Source: RYN-230 sp963770545 (GTDB taxonomy: Bacteria > Actinomycetota > Actinomycetes > Streptosporangiales > Streptosporangiaceae). Taken from it: a DNA stretch of 64,000 bases. Shown here piece after piece: positions 50,704 through 64,000 of the stretch. Under the pieces are notes generated by a model, which was given only the letters and a program-made list of their open reading frames with translations, searched no databases and was not told where the DNA came from. The stretch is from the NCBI GenBank assembly GCA_963770545.1, contig CAVYQF010000009.1, forward strand, positions 1 to 64,000, given 5' to 3'. The position numbers and the translations under genes are program-made. Position 1 is the stretch's first letter, and each line of letters opens with the position of its first letter.

Positions 50704-52047
50704 ATGCATGGAAGAACGGGGACCTTAGGAGCCATCAGCTCGCTCGCGGCCTTGGCCGCAGCGGCCGCACTGGCGGCAGGACCGGCGGGGGCCGCGACCG
50801 CGGCACCGTGGACCGCGGCAGCCAGAAGCGCTGCTGCGCGAACGACGGCGGCGGCCCGGCCGGCTGCCGGGCGCCCGCTCCGGGGCTGGGCGGCCACGCT
50901 GCTGCCCGGGCACCCGGGAGCGGCGAGCGCAGCGGACGGGTCCCACGCGATGACTCCGCAGGCCCGCGCCGCCGCCACGAGCAGCAGCCTCTTCTCAGGA
51001 GCGGCCCTTGAGGGGGTGTCCTGCACCGGCCGGAAGCAGTGCACCGCCACTGGGCTGGCCAGCACCCGCACCGGCAAGAACTACAAACCCCTGGCCGAGC
51101 GGTGGAACGGCACCACCTGGGCCAAACAGACCACACCCATCCCCAACTCCGGTGGATTCCTGGGTGGCACGCTCATCGCTGGCGTGTCCTGCACGTCATC
51201 CAGCGCCTGCATGGCCGCAGGCTACGCCTACAGCGCGAAGACGTACCGGCTGCTGGGTGAGGGGTGGAACGGCCGCACCTGGAGCATCCAGGCGGACTCG
51301 ACACCGGCCGTGGTCGGAGAGCCCTTCCACATCTCCTGCACCTGGGCCAAGGACTGCAGCGCCGTGGGCCAGCGGAACTCCGGCTCGACCCTGGCCGAGC
51401 ACTGGAACGGCCGGAGATGGTCCACCGAGGCCACTAAGCACACGGGCGAACTCGACGGCGTGTCCTGCCCCGCCACGGGGAACTGCACGGCCGTGGGCTG
51501 GAATAACGCCGACAAGGTGCTGGCGGCGCACTGGAACGGGAAGGCCTGGTCGGACGAGTCCGCGGTGAACACGCAGCCAGCCACCTTCCTGGAAGGCGTG
51601 TCCTGCCCGGCCACCACCGCCTGCATCGCGGTCGGCACGGCCGGTACAGCCTCCAGCACGGCACTGGTCACGGCTCCCCTGGCCGAGGAGTGGACCGGCG
51701 GCACCTGGACCGCGCTCACCATCCCGGACCCGGGAGCCTCAGGCGATCTGGTGGAGCTCAACTCGGTGTCGTGCCTCTCGGCCACGAACTGCATGGCCGT
51801 AGGCGACGACCAGAACGGTGCCGTCACCGCGGACACCACCGTGGCAGCCCAGTGGAACGGCACGACCTGGGCGATCGTCGCCACGCCGAGCCCGGCGACG
51901 TTCAGCGCGCTCCTCTCGGTGTCGTGCACGTCGGCCACCTTCTGCTCGGCCGTGGGCGTGAGCAGCGCGACCGCCACGGGCGCGGCGTCGCCGCTGGCCG
52001 AGGTCTGGAACGGCAGCACCTGGTCGCTGCAGACCGCAGTGGGCTGA
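50704..52047 (+). CDS. secreted WNG-repeat protein, paralogue 2
   Basis: A 447-residue paralogue of the preceding gene. The signal peptide is GAISSLAALAAAAALAAGPAGAATAA, followed by an Ala/Arg-rich segment, HAMTPQAR, and about seven VSC-x-C / WNG modules (for example GVSCPATGNCTAVG and AEHWNGRRWS). Modules align one to one with the first gene, so the pair arose by tandem duplication that also carried the upstream element and the terminator. The ATG start at 50704 follows CGGAGGTAC. Function is unknown; a secreted adhesin or binding propeller is possible. Confidence 0.85.
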   Translation: MHGRTGTLGAISSLAALAAAAALAAGPAGAATAAPWTAAARSAAARTTAAARPAAGRPLRGWAATLLPGHPGAASAADGSHAMTPQARAAATSSSLFSGAALEGVSCTGRKQCTATGLASTRTGKNYKPLAERWNGTTWAKQTTPIPNSGGFLGGTLIAGVSCTSSSACMAAGYAYSAKTYRLLGEGWNGRTWSIQADSTPAVVGEPFHISCTWAKDCSAVGQRNSGSTLAEHWNGRRWSTEATKHTGELDGVSCPATGNCTAVGWNNADKVLAAHWNGKAWSDESAVNTQPATFLEGVSCPATTACIAVGTAGTASSTALVTAPLAEEWTGGTWTALTIPDPGASGDLVELNSVSCLSATNCMAVGDDQNGAVTADTTVAAQWNGTTWAIVATPSPATFSALLSVSCTSATFCSAVGVSSATATGAASPLAEVWNGSTWSLQTAVG

Positions 52048-52071
52048 TCGTCCGCTAGCCCGCAGCACCAT

Positions 52072-52119
52072 CAGTGCGGCGTGGCCCGCCCTCCTTCCCG
52101 GGGCGGCCACGCCGCACTG
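52072..52119 (+). terminator. terminator after WNG-repeat paralogue 2
   Basis: CAGTGCGGCGTGGCC pairs with its complement over 15 bp, 18-base interior. The arm sequence is related to the terminator of paralogue 1. Confidence 0.75.
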
Positions 52120-52177
52120 TCATATCCAGGCCGCCGAAATCCGGGCCGCCGCCGGGAATCATTCCGCGAGCCCAGAA

Positions 52178-52198
52178 GTTGAGCGCAGTAGACTCAAT
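52178..52198. promoter_or_regulatory. HAIR box 1 (HspR operator)
   Basis: GTTGAGC-N7-ACTCAAT, matching the known HspR-associated inverted repeat CTTGAGT-N7-ACTCAAG except in end positions. Confidence 0.75.
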
Positions 52199-52229
52199 TC
52201 ATTTGCCAGGGGTGAGTGTCCCTGGCAGA

Positions 52230-52250
52230 CTTGAGCCAACAAGGCTCAAG
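52230..52250. promoter_or_regulatory. HAIR box 2 (HspR operator)
   Basis: CTTGAGC-N7-GCTCAAG, a perfect 7+7+7 inverted repeat 33 bases before the dnaK start; binding by HspR (gene at 56305) would repress the operon until heat shock. Confidence 0.85.
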
Positions 52251-52282
52251 GTAAGTAACGATCACACACACAGGGACTACAC

Positions 52283-54138
<1,856 letters not shown>

Positions 54139-54139
<1 letters not shown>

Positions 54140-55098
54140 TGAATTCGCCAGAGGACACCAACGACGGGCCGGTGATCCGTGACCTCAGGCGCATCGACCC
54201 GGTGACCGGCCAGGTCAGGGATCCGCAGGGGCGCCGTGACGGCGCTCCGGGCAAGCCAGCCCGCCCGGGCCGGCACTCGGTCTCCAAGCCGGGCGGGACT
54301 GGGACCCGCCCCGCGGCACCAGGCGGTGCCGCGGGGGCCCAGCCCCCCGGCGGGGGCAGCGCGGGCGGAGGCTCCGGCCGGTCGCAGGACCAGCCTGAGG
54401 GCCAGCCCGGACAGCCGCAGAGCCGGCCTCAGGGCCGGCCTGGCGGCCGTCAGCCTGCCAGCGGACAGCCCGCCAGCGGACAGCCGGCCGGTGCCCCGGG
54501 CGCGGAGGGATCCGCGCCCGGTGGCGCACGGCCCGGGAACGGCGCACCGGCTGGCTCCGGGACCCCTGGGGCCCCGGGCCACCCTGGCGCCCAGCCGGGC
54601 GGTCCGGACGACGGCGGCCTCGCCGCCCAGCTGGCCGAGCGCACTGCTGACCTGCAGCGCGTGCATGCGGAGTACGCCAACTACCGCAAGCGCGTCGAGC
54701 GCGACCGGCTGGCCGTGCGCGAGCAGGCCCTGGCCAACGTGCTGAGCTCGCTGCTGCCGGTACTGGACGACATCGGCCGCGCGCGCGAGCACGGGGACCT
54801 GAACGGTGCGTTCAAGTCGGTCGGCGAGTCGCTGGAGACCATCGCCGCGAAGCTGGGCCTGGAGAGCTTCGGCGAGCCAGGCGAGCCATTCGACCCGCTG
54901 GTCCATGAGGCCCTGATGCACTCGTATTCACCGGATGTGACTGAGCCGACCGCGGTCCAGATCCTCCAGCCCGGCTACAAGGTGGGCGAGCGGATCATCC
55001 GTCCGGCCCGGGTCGCGGTCGCCGAACCTGGCGACGGGCCAGCCCCGGACGACCAGGAGGCGCGTCAGCCACGGGGAACTCCGGCGGGAAACAACTGA
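54139..55098 (+). CDS. grpE: nucleotide exchange factor GrpE
   Basis: Exchanges ADP from DnaK. The GrpE core occupies about residues 155-290: LAERTADLQRVHAEYANYRKRVERDR (long coiled coil), LLPVLDDIGRAREHGDL, FKSVGESLETIAAKLGLESFG, and HEALMHSYSPDVTEPTAVQILQPGYKVGERIIRPARVAV. The first 150 residues are a Gly/Pro/Gln/Ser-rich disordered extension, long even for actinobacteria, making 319 aa in all. The ATG overlaps the dnaK stop by one base. Confidence 0.96.
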
Positions 55099-55118
55099 CC
55101 CCCGGGGAGAGGTAGTAA

Positions 55119-56303
55119 GTGAGCACGAAGGACTTCCTCGAGAAGGACTATTACAAGGTCCTGGGCGTCACCAAGACCGCCAGCGCGGACGAGATCAAGA
55201 AGTCGTACCGCAAGCTCGCCCGCAAGTACCATCCCGATGCCAACAAGGGTGACTCCAAGGCGGAGGAGCGGTTCAAGGAGATCTCCGAGGCCTACAACAC
55301 GCTGTCCGACACCAAGCGGCGCAAGGAGTACGACGACGCGCGCTCCCTGTTCGGCGGCGGGTTCCGCGGCACCGGCCAGGGTGCCCCCGGCGCCCCGGGC
55401 GGCGGGGGATTCAATTTCGACCTCGGCGACCTGTTCGGCGCCGGCAACACCGGTGGCAATGCGGGCGGCGGGCTGGGGGACATCCTCGGCGGCGTGTTCG
55501 GCCGCGGCGGCGGCGGGGCGCGGACGGCGCAGAACCGGCCGCGGCGGGGTGCCGACGTGGAGACGGAGACCTCGCTGTCGTTCAGCGACGCGCTGGAAGG
55601 CGTCACGGTCGGCCTCCGGCTGGCCGGCGAGGGTCCCTGCCCGACGTGCAAGGGCACCGGCGCCAAGGCCGGCACCGTGCCGCGGGTCTGCCCCAACTGC
55701 GAGGGGACCGGCCAGGAGAGCAAGAACCTGGGCAGTTTCGCGTTCTCTGAGCCGTGCCACGAGTGCCGCGGCCGGGGGCTGGTGGTCAACGACCCGTGCC
55801 CCGTGTGCTCCGGCAGCGGGCGGGCGATGAGCACCCGGACCATCCAGGCGCGCATCCCCGCCGGCGTGGCCGACGGCCAGCAGATCAAGCTGAAGGGCAA
55901 GGGAGCGCCCGGGGAGCGTGGTGGCCCGGCCGGGGACCTGTATGTGCGCGTGCACGTCACGCCGCATCCGGTGTTCGGCCGGACCGGGCACAACCTCACG
56001 GTTACCGTGCCGGTGACGTTCCCCGAGGCCACGCTGGGCGCGGAGATCAAGGTGCCGTCACATCGCGGCGCCCCGGTCAGCGTCCGGATTCCCGCGGGCA
56101 CCCCGAACGGCCGCACCTTCCGGGTGCGCGGCAAGGGCGTGCGCCGCAGTGACGGGACCAACGGGGACCTTCTGGTCACCGTGGCCGTTCAGGTGCCCCA
56201 GCACGTGAACGGGCCGGCCCGGAAGGCCCTGGAGGACTTCCGGGAGGCCACCGCCGGGCAGGACCCGCGCGATGACCTGCTGCAGCGCGCCCGGGGCAGC
56301 TGA
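55119..56303 (+). CDS. dnaJ: chaperone DnaJ (Hsp40)
   Basis: Co-chaperone of DnaK, 394 residues. The J domain has KYHPDANKGD (HPD intact). A Gly/Phe-rich region follows, then the zinc domain with four repeats CPTCKGTG, CPNCEGTG, CHECRGRG and CPVCSGSG, and the C-terminal substrate domains (ARIPAGVADGQQIKLKGKG). The GTG start at 55119 has GGAGAGG upstream. The first residues STKDFLEKDYYKVLGV are typical of the DnaJ1 form that lies in the dnaK operon. hspR starts one base after its stop. Confidence 0.97.
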   Translation: MSTKDFLEKDYYKVLGVTKTASADEIKKSYRKLARKYHPDANKGDSKAEERFKEISEAYNTLSDTKRRKEYDDARSLFGGGFRGTGQGAPGAPGGGGFNFDLGDLFGAGNTGGNAGGGLGDILGGVFGRGGGGARTAQNRPRRGADVETETSLSFSDALEGVTVGLRLAGEGPCPTCKGTGAKAGTVPRVCPNCEGTGQESKNLGSFAFSEPCHECRGRGLVVNDPCPVCSGSGRAMSTRTIQARIPAGVADGQQIKLKGKGAPGERGGPAGDLYVRVHVTPHPVFGRTGHNLTVTVPVTFPEATLGAEIKVPSHRGAPVSVRIPAGTPNGRTFRVRGKGVRRSDGTNGDLLVTVAVQVPQHVNGPARKALEDFREATAGQDPRDDLLQRARGS

Positions 56304-56304
56304 G

Positions 56305-56832
56305 ATGAGCAGCCCGTTCGGCCTGTCTGACGACTCGCCCGTGTACGTCATCTCCGTCGCCGCCCAGCTGGCCGGCCTGCACCCGCAGACCCTGCGGTAC
56401 TACGACAAGCTGGGACTGGTGTCCCCCGGCCGCTCAAGCGGCCGGGGGCGCCGGTACTCGCTGCGCGACGTGCTCGCGCTGCGCGAGATCCAGCGCCTGT
56501 CCCAGGAAGAGGGGATCAACCTCTCGGGGATCAAGCGGATCCTCGAGCTGGAGGGTGACCTGCGGCGCCACCAGCAGCGCCTCACCGACGTGAGCGCGGA
56601 ACTGGCCCAGCTGCGCGTCGAGCTCGAATCGACCCGCTCGGTGGCCGCCCGGCTGGCCGGGCTGCTCCGCGGCCGGTCGGGTGGCGCCCAGCTGGTCCCG
56701 GTGCACGACCCGGCGCCCGCCGGCCCGCCCGTGGCGCAGCCGCGGCGCCAGGCCCTGCCCATCGCCGCCCGCCGCCGGCCGGATGCTCAGGCCGGGCCGG
56801 ACGAGGGCGAGCTTCCTGCCGCGCCCAGCTGA
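56305..56832 (+). CDS. hspR: heat-shock repressor HspR
   Basis: MerR-family repressor that binds HAIR boxes with DnaK as co-repressor. The MerR-type HTH is at residues about 11-75: VYVISVAAQLAGLHPQTLRYYDKLGLVSPGRSSGRGRRYSLRDVLALREIQRL, in near-canonical HspR form. A leucine-rich coiled coil follows (RRHQQRLTDVSAELAQLRVELE), then a Pro/Arg-rich tail. The product has 175 aa. The ATG at 56305 is one base after the dnaJ stop. The HAIR boxes at 52178 and 52230 are its expected sites; none was seen before clpB. Confidence 0.96.
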   Translation: MSSPFGLSDDSPVYVISVAAQLAGLHPQTLRYYDKLGLVSPGRSSGRGRRYSLRDVLALREIQRLSQEEGINLSGIKRILELEGDLRRHQQRLTDVSAELAQLRVELESTRSVAARLAGLLRGRSGGAQLVPVHDPAPAGPPVAQPRRQALPIAARRRPDAQAGPDEGELPAAPS

Positions 56833-56901
56833 CCCGCCGCGCACCCATCCGAATCATCCGCAACGAAAACCACCGGACCCGACGGGGTCCAGAAAGCAAC
56901 C

Positions 56902-59568
<2,667 letters not shown>

Positions 59569-60224
59569 TCGTCCTCGGGCAAGCCGAGGTCGACGCGGAT
59601 CCGGTAGCGCAGGGAGAGCAGCAGCCGTAGCTCGGTCGGATCCCCGTTAGCGGAGAACTGGGCCGGCTGGGCCGGGGGCCGGGCCGGTGCGTCCGGATCC
59701 CAGCCGGCGCCCAGCCGGCCCAGGCACAGCCCGACCCCGGTGGTCGCCCAGCGCAGCGCGCCCTGCAGGTCCGACCGCTCGACCAGCAGCTCGGCGACCA
59801 GGTCGCAAAGCCTCGGATCGTCCGGCATCTCCAGCTCGATCTGCTCGATCAGCGCATCGGCCTCGTCCGTTTTGTCCATCATGGACAGCGCACGGGCCAG
59901 CGGCACCCGCGGGTCAACAAACGCCGGGCCGCCGTCCGCCAGCGCCTGCCGGAACTCCTGCGCCGCGGCGGCCGGCTCGTCGGCGAGCAGCCACTGCTCG
60001 CCCGCGCGGAGGAAGGCCTCGGAGCGCGGGAACTCGTCGGTCTGGGTGCCCGTGGTGGCCAGACTGATCATGTGCTCTGCGGCGCTGCGGTGATCACCAC
60101 TCGCCGCGGCATCGAACTCGATCGCATCGAACATGTCGCGAGTCAGCATCACCACGTCCGGGGACGTACCCAACCCGGGACCCCTTCCAACGCCACGAAC
60201 GAACTCAAGGTACGGGGAACGACG

Positions 60225-62303
60225 TTATCTGCGCGAACGCTCCAGTGCATCCCAGAAGCCGCGACGCAAGGCATGCCTGGTCTCGTCGTGCAGCAGTGAA
60301 TCGATCGGCAGCGCCGAATCCTGGAGCAACCTGGCCTCCAGGTCCGACGGCATCCGCGGCTTGCGGGCCAGGACGGCCTCCAGCCACAGGGCCGGAGCCT
60401 CCCGGGCCACGGACTGGCCGAATTCGAAGCCCTCGGCGTGGGCGGCCTGGACCGCGTCGGCGAGCGGCATCCCCTGGCCCGGGACCGGAGTCGGCTGCCC
60501 GGTAGCGTGCGGCCCCGGGGATTGCGGCGGCGGAGCCTGCGGCATGGGTGCCTGCGGCGCCTGGGCCTGCGGCGGCCCGGGGGGTTGCGGCACCTGGGTC
60601 TGGGGCACCGGAGTTTGCGGCGCGCCGTAAGGCCCGGGCGGCGGAACGTAGGACGATCCCGGATTCTGCCCGCCCCCGGCGGGTGCCGGGGGCGCGGGCG
60701 GCGGATATGGCTGCCCGGGCATCATCTGCTCGGAGGGCAGCACACCGTAGGCCCCCTGCTGGTACGGCCGGGACGGGACATCCTGGGCCGGCCCCTGGAA
60801 CGAGGATGGCGGCGCCTGGTACAGGTTCTGCTCATTGGCCGGGGGCTGCGCATGGGCACCACGCGCCCGCGGGTCCGGAAGTCCCGGGGGTGACGAGGGC
60901 GGAGGCGCGGACGGCGCCGCGTGCTGGCCCGGGATGCTCTGGCCGGGGATGCCCTGGCCCGGGATGCCCTGGCCCGCCAGACTCGGCTGGCCGTTCCCGT
61001 TCTGCTGGGCCGGCGCCCCCTGACCCGGCCCGCCTTGGGCCGGGCCGCCCTGGGCGGGCCGGGACTGGGCGGGCCGGGACTGGGCCGGCAGCGACTGGGG
61101 CGGCGGGCTGGGCGGCGCGTAGGCCTGCGGCGGCATCGCCTGCTGTCCCGCCATGGACTGCTGACCCGATCCGGGCAGGCCCGGCTGAGCGGGAACGCCG
61201 CCCAGGCCCTGCTGACTGCCCAGGCCCGGCTGGCCCGGCAGGCCCTGCTGTCCTGGAACTCCCGGCTGTCGCTGGGCCAGGTTCGAGTTCGGGTTGGGTC
61301 CTGGGTTTCGTTGCGGCTCGGAAAGGCCAGGCTGCGCCTGCAGTCCTGAGGCAGCCTGCAGGTTCTGCGCACTCTGCGGCGGGACTCCCGGGACCGGCGC
61401 GCTGCCGGGCGCGCGCGACGGTGCGCCCCCGCCGCGGGCGGCCTCCATGGACTGGCGCTCGATGGACCCGGGCGGCTCGCGGCGCGGCAACGGGGACGGG
61501 ACAGCGCCCGGCTGGCCACCTGGAACCTGGGTGCCCGGGAGCTGGGCCCCCGGGAGCTGGGCGCTGGCGGGCTGGGCACCCGGCTGCGCCGCACGCTGGT
61601 ACTCCGCCACCACCGGCGCGGTGTAGATCGCGGGCGGGGCGGGATGCGACCCGGCGGACAGGGCCTGCTGGCCCAGCGGGCCAGCCACGGTGCCGTGCCC
61701 GTTGGTTAGAGCGCGGGTCGCGGACACGGCCAGATGGTAAGGCTCCTCGCTGCCCAGCGAGTCGGTGCCGGCCACCAGCTGGGTGAAGGGCCGCAGATGC
61801 CCCTCGCCAATCTCGATGATGTCGTCGCATTCCTGGCGGAGGCTGCGGGAAATGGTCCAGTTGCCGCCCACCGTGATGTGCACGATCGTCACCCGGATAC
61901 CAAGGTCTTGCACATCCGCGACGACCTGGGCCAGGTCTTCCTCCGCACTGACCAGGAGGGCATCGCTGATCGCGTTGTTGCGGGCCAGGGTGGTGAGGTC
62001 GCGGCGGATCTCGCTCTCCACGCCCTCCCGCCGCCCCGGCCGGGTCCGGCCCAGCCGCAGCTTCAGCCCGGGAAGATCGGCAAGTGAGTCGTGCTCCGAA
62101 GTGCGCCGACCTTCGACCGAGGCCTCGTACCAGTAGCAGCGAAGCAGCGGGCGGCCGGTTCTCTCCCGGGCGATGCTGCCCATAAACGACAGCAGCCCGG
62201 CGTAATCCCAGGATACGGACTCTCGGTGGCGGGTTCCGTGGACGGCCATCGCGCCATCCGCCAGCACGTAGCCCGCGTCCACGAACAGCGCGCACCGATC
62301 CAC
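60225..62303 (-). CDS. NYN-domain protein with long Pro/Gln/Gly-rich region
   Basis: A 692-residue protein. The N-terminal 180 residues are a NYN (PIN-like) domain: ALFVDAGYVLADGA with the first acidic residue, LLRCYWYEAS, GVESEIRRDLTTLARNNAISDALLVSAEEDLAQVVADV with the acidic cluster, and VTIVHI. This is a Mg-dependent nuclease fold, so RNA processing is a fair guess. Residues about 230-600 are a low-complexity disordered stretch rich in Gln, Pro and Gly. A C-terminal conserved segment (FEFGQSVAREAPALWLEAVLARKPRMPSDLEARLLQDSALPIDSLLHDETRHALRRGFWDAL) is helical. The start is the GTG at 62303. Confidence 0.85.
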   Translation of the reverse strand: MDRCALFVDAGYVLADGAMAVHGTRHRESVSWDYAGLLSFMGSIARERTGRPLLRCYWYEASVEGRRTSEHDSLADLPGLKLRLGRTRPGRREGVESEIRRDLTTLARNNAISDALLVSAEEDLAQVVADVQDLGIRVTIVHITVGGNWTISRSLRQECDDIIEIGEGHLRPFTQLVAGTDSLGSEEPYHLAVSATRALTNGHGTVAGPLGQQALSAGSHPAPPAIYTAPVVAEYQRAAQPGAQPASAQLPGAQLPGTQVPGGQPGAVPSPLPRREPPGSIERQSMEAARGGGAPSRAPGSAPVPGVPPQSAQNLQAASGLQAQPGLSEPQRNPGPNPNSNLAQRQPGVPGQQGLPGQPGLGSQQGLGGVPAQPGLPGSGQQSMAGQQAMPPQAYAPPSPPPQSLPAQSRPAQSRPAQGGPAQGGPGQGAPAQQNGNGQPSLAGQGIPGQGIPGQSIPGQHAAPSAPPPSSPPGLPDPRARGAHAQPPANEQNLYQAPPSSFQGPAQDVPSRPYQQGAYGVLPSEQMMPGQPYPPPAPPAPAGGGQNPGSSYVPPPGPYGAPQTPVPQTQVPQPPGPPQAQAPQAPMPQAPPPQSPGPHATGQPTPVPGQGMPLADAVQAAHAEGFEFGQSVAREAPALWLEAVLARKPRMPSDLEARLLQDSALPIDSLLHDETRHALRRGFWDALERSRR

Positions 62304-62457
62304 GCGACACCGTCCTTTCCTCGACGCGAGACGTTACCAGCGCCCAGCCAACCGCGTGATGGATCGCGGCAGGTCGCGAGGTTCCTCGCGACCCGAGGCG
62401 TCCGCTCTCGGCAAAAGCGCCCCCGGCAATTGCGTCTGGCCCGGCTAATCTTCGGCC

Positions 62458-63516
62458 ATGCGACTTCTTGTTCTCGGGGGTACCCGGTTCCTGGGGCGTG
62501 CCATCGTGGACGAAGCGATCCGGCGTGGCTACGACGTCACAACCTTCTCGCGGGGGCTGAGCGGTGAGCCCCGGCCGGGTGCCGAGGCACTTCACGGAGA
62601 CCGTACCAACTCCGCGGACCTGCTCAGGCTGGCTGAACGAGATTTTGATCTGGTCATCGACACCTCGGTGATCGCTCCTCGTCATGTGGCCGCATCCGCC
62701 CGGTTGCTGGCCCCGCGGGTCCGCCATTACACGTATGTCTCCACGCTCTCGGTCTACGCCGGCTTCGGTGAGGCGCCGGTCAGCGAGGAGTCCCCGGTGC
62801 TCGGCGGATCGCCTGACGCCGACGGTTCCGTCGAGGAACTCGGGTACGGCGAGCTCAAGGTCGGGTGTGAGCGTGCCGTGGAGGAGGCCCTGCCCGGCCG
62901 GTGCCTGATCGCGCGCCCCGGATTGCTGGTCGGCCCGCACGAGAACGTGGGGCGGCTGCCCTGGTGGCTGACCAGGATCGCGCGCGGCGGGACGGTCATC
63001 GCCCCCGGCGAGCCCGGCCGGCCACTGCAGGTGACCGACGCCCGCGACCTGGCCGCCTGGCTGGTGGACAACACCCGGCGGGGCATCCCCGGCGTGGTCA
63101 ACGTGCCTGGGGCGAGGGGCACCACGTTCGGGGAACTGCTGACGGACTGCGGCGAGGCCACCGCGGTGGACCGTGCGCGGGGCAGCGCGTGGCCCGGGGC
63201 TGGCCAGTACGGGCCGTTGCAGCTCCGCTGGGTTCCGGACCAGGTGCTGCTGGCCGCGGGCGTGCAGCCCTGGATGGAGCTGCCGATGTGGGCGCCGGAG
63301 ACCCCGGAGTTCGCGGGAATCTGGGACGTCACCGGGGACCGCGCGCTGCGGACCGGCCTGCGCTACCGGCCGCTCAGCGACACCGTCCGGGACACCTGGA
63401 GCTGGCTGCGCCGCGACGCGGCGGCCCACGGAGGCGAGATGGGGTTCGGCCAGCGGCCCGGGATCGGCCTGGACCCGGCCAGGGAACAGGAGATCCTGGC
63501 CAGCCTGGCTGGGTAG
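62458..63516 (+). CDS. NAD-dependent epimerase/dehydratase-like protein
   Basis: Rossmann-fold extended SDR-like protein of 352 residues. The dinucleotide loop is LLVLGGTRFLGRAIVDEAIRRG, with FSRG after beta-2 and DLVIDTSV following. Catalytic-type positions read YVSTLSVYAG and GYGELKVGCERAV, where Tyr-x3-Lys is kept (YGELK). Similar proteins are annotated as NAD-dependent epimerases or reductases without known substrate. The ATG at 62458 begins just after a gap of 154 bases from the divergent NYN gene. pyrE starts 10 bases after its stop. Confidence 0.85.
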   Translation: MRLLVLGGTRFLGRAIVDEAIRRGYDVTTFSRGLSGEPRPGAEALHGDRTNSADLLRLAERDFDLVIDTSVIAPRHVAASARLLAPRVRHYTYVSTLSVYAGFGEAPVSEESPVLGGSPDADGSVEELGYGELKVGCERAVEEALPGRCLIARPGLLVGPHENVGRLPWWLTRIARGGTVIAPGEPGRPLQVTDARDLAAWLVDNTRRGIPGVVNVPGARGTTFGELLTDCGEATAVDRARGSAWPGAGQYGPLQLRWVPDQVLLAAGVQPWMELPMWAPETPEFAGIWDVTGDRALRTGLRYRPLSDTVRDTWSWLRRDAAAHGGEMGFGQRPGIGLDPAREQEILASLAG

Positions 63517-63526
63517 GCTCGCGATC

Positions 63527-64000
63527 GTGAGCGACCGTGATGACCTGCTGCAGATGATCAAGGACAAGGCCGTGGTGCACGGTGACTTCGTGCTGTCCTC
63601 CGGCCAGCGGGCGACCTGGTACATCGACCTGCGCCGGATTCTGCTCAGCGGGCAGGCGGCTCCGCTGGCCGGCCGGGTGATGCTCGACCTTACCGCCGGT
63701 CTCGGTTACGACGCGGTCGGCGGCCTCACGCTCGGCGCTGATCCGGTGGCGACGGCGATGATGCACGCGGCCAGCGCGGCGGGGCAGCCGCTGGATGCAT
63801 TTGTGGTGCGCAAAGAGGGCAAGGCGCACGGCCTGCAACGGCGTATCGAGGGCCCCAACGTCGCCGGCCGCCGGGTGCTCGCCGTGGAGGACACCTCGAC
63901 CACTGGCGGGTCCGTACTGACCGCGGTGGACGCCCTGGTTGAGGCCGGGGCTCAGGTGGTGGGCGTGGCCGTCATCGTCGAACGCGGCGCCCGGGAGCCG
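63527..64000 (+). CDS. pyrE: orotate phosphoribosyltransferase (5' part; runs off the window)
   Basis: Joins orotate to PRPP in pyrimidine synthesis. Only the first 158 codons are present. The GTG start at 63527 is followed by SDRDDLLQMIKDKAVVHGDFVLSSGQRATWYIDLRR, the family N-terminus. GLTLGADPVATAM and the flexible loop VVRKEGKAHGLQRRIEG follow, then the PRPP-binding motif VLAVEDTSTTGGSVLTAV. The gene continues beyond position 64000. In Streptomyces, pyrE likewise lies a little downstream of clpB. Confidence 0.97.
   Translation, partial: MSDRDDLLQMIKDKAVVHGDFVLSSGQRATWYIDLRRILLSGQAAPLAGRVMLDLTAGLGYDAVGGLTLGADPVATAMMHAASAAGQPLDAFVVRKEGKAHGLQRRIEGPNVAGRRVLAVEDTSTTGGSVLTAVDALVEAGAQVVGVAVIVERGAREP

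Noticed and set aside
60832..63624. Minus-strand frame of 930 codons
   Set aside because: Spans antisense of the epimerase and a shifted frame of the NYN gene; no domain.

Overview
The window is high-GC DNA from an actinomycete. Evidence for this includes GTG starts, an HspR/HAIR-controlled dnaK operon, a SigR-type sigma factor, an AfsR/SARP regulator, a protein O-mannosyltransferase and many LysM or secreted repeat proteins. I cannot name the genus; a soil actinomycete of the Streptomyces/Streptosporangiales kind fits. No rRNA, CRISPR array, prophage or insertion sequence was seen. There is one tRNA (Gln, UUG).

Left part (1-24135): a conserved actinobacterial housekeeping block, mostly on the minus strand: rplY, prs, glmU, tRNA-Gln, an ABC-F ATPase, ispE, ksgA, tatD, metG and rsmI, with pmt divergent. 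It carries insertions: an AfsR-like regulator plus a small 11-repeat acidic protein resembling the afsR-afsS arrangement (1837-5311), a desaturase-TetR pair with a tandem operator, a divergent tam/marR pair with twin operators, and an orphan adenine methyltransferase. glmU has lost its acetyltransferase domain.

Middle (24426-48744): a SigR-like sigma factor without its anti-sigma partner, asnB, a crotonase, a secreted 15-residue-repeat protein, a LysM protein, and then the most interesting locus (32103-34630). That locus has an XRE regulator, a 75-residue precursor-like peptide whose C-terminal half matches the core of a curlin repeat, and a PqqD-like/M50 metalloprotease membrane protein. SDR, MFS exporter, KamA-like radical SAM protein, plsX, argS, a two-component system, a TMEM175 channel and a large Fe-S oxidoreductase follow.

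Right part (49071-64000): two paralogous secreted WNG-repeat proteins with the same upstream element and terminator, then the heat-shock cluster dnaK-grpE-dnaJ-hspR-clpB with two HAIR boxes, a TPR protein, a NYN-domain protein, an epimerase-like protein and the 5' part of pyrE.

A recurring oddity: three genes (afsR twice, rsmI, the M50 protease) carry frameshifts, all in the +1 direction, and glmU has an internal loss. These may be real mutations or assembly errors, and raw reads would decide. Many otherwise conserved enzymes also carry 14-18 bp GC-rich tandem repeats that encode Gly/Ala/Pro linkers.
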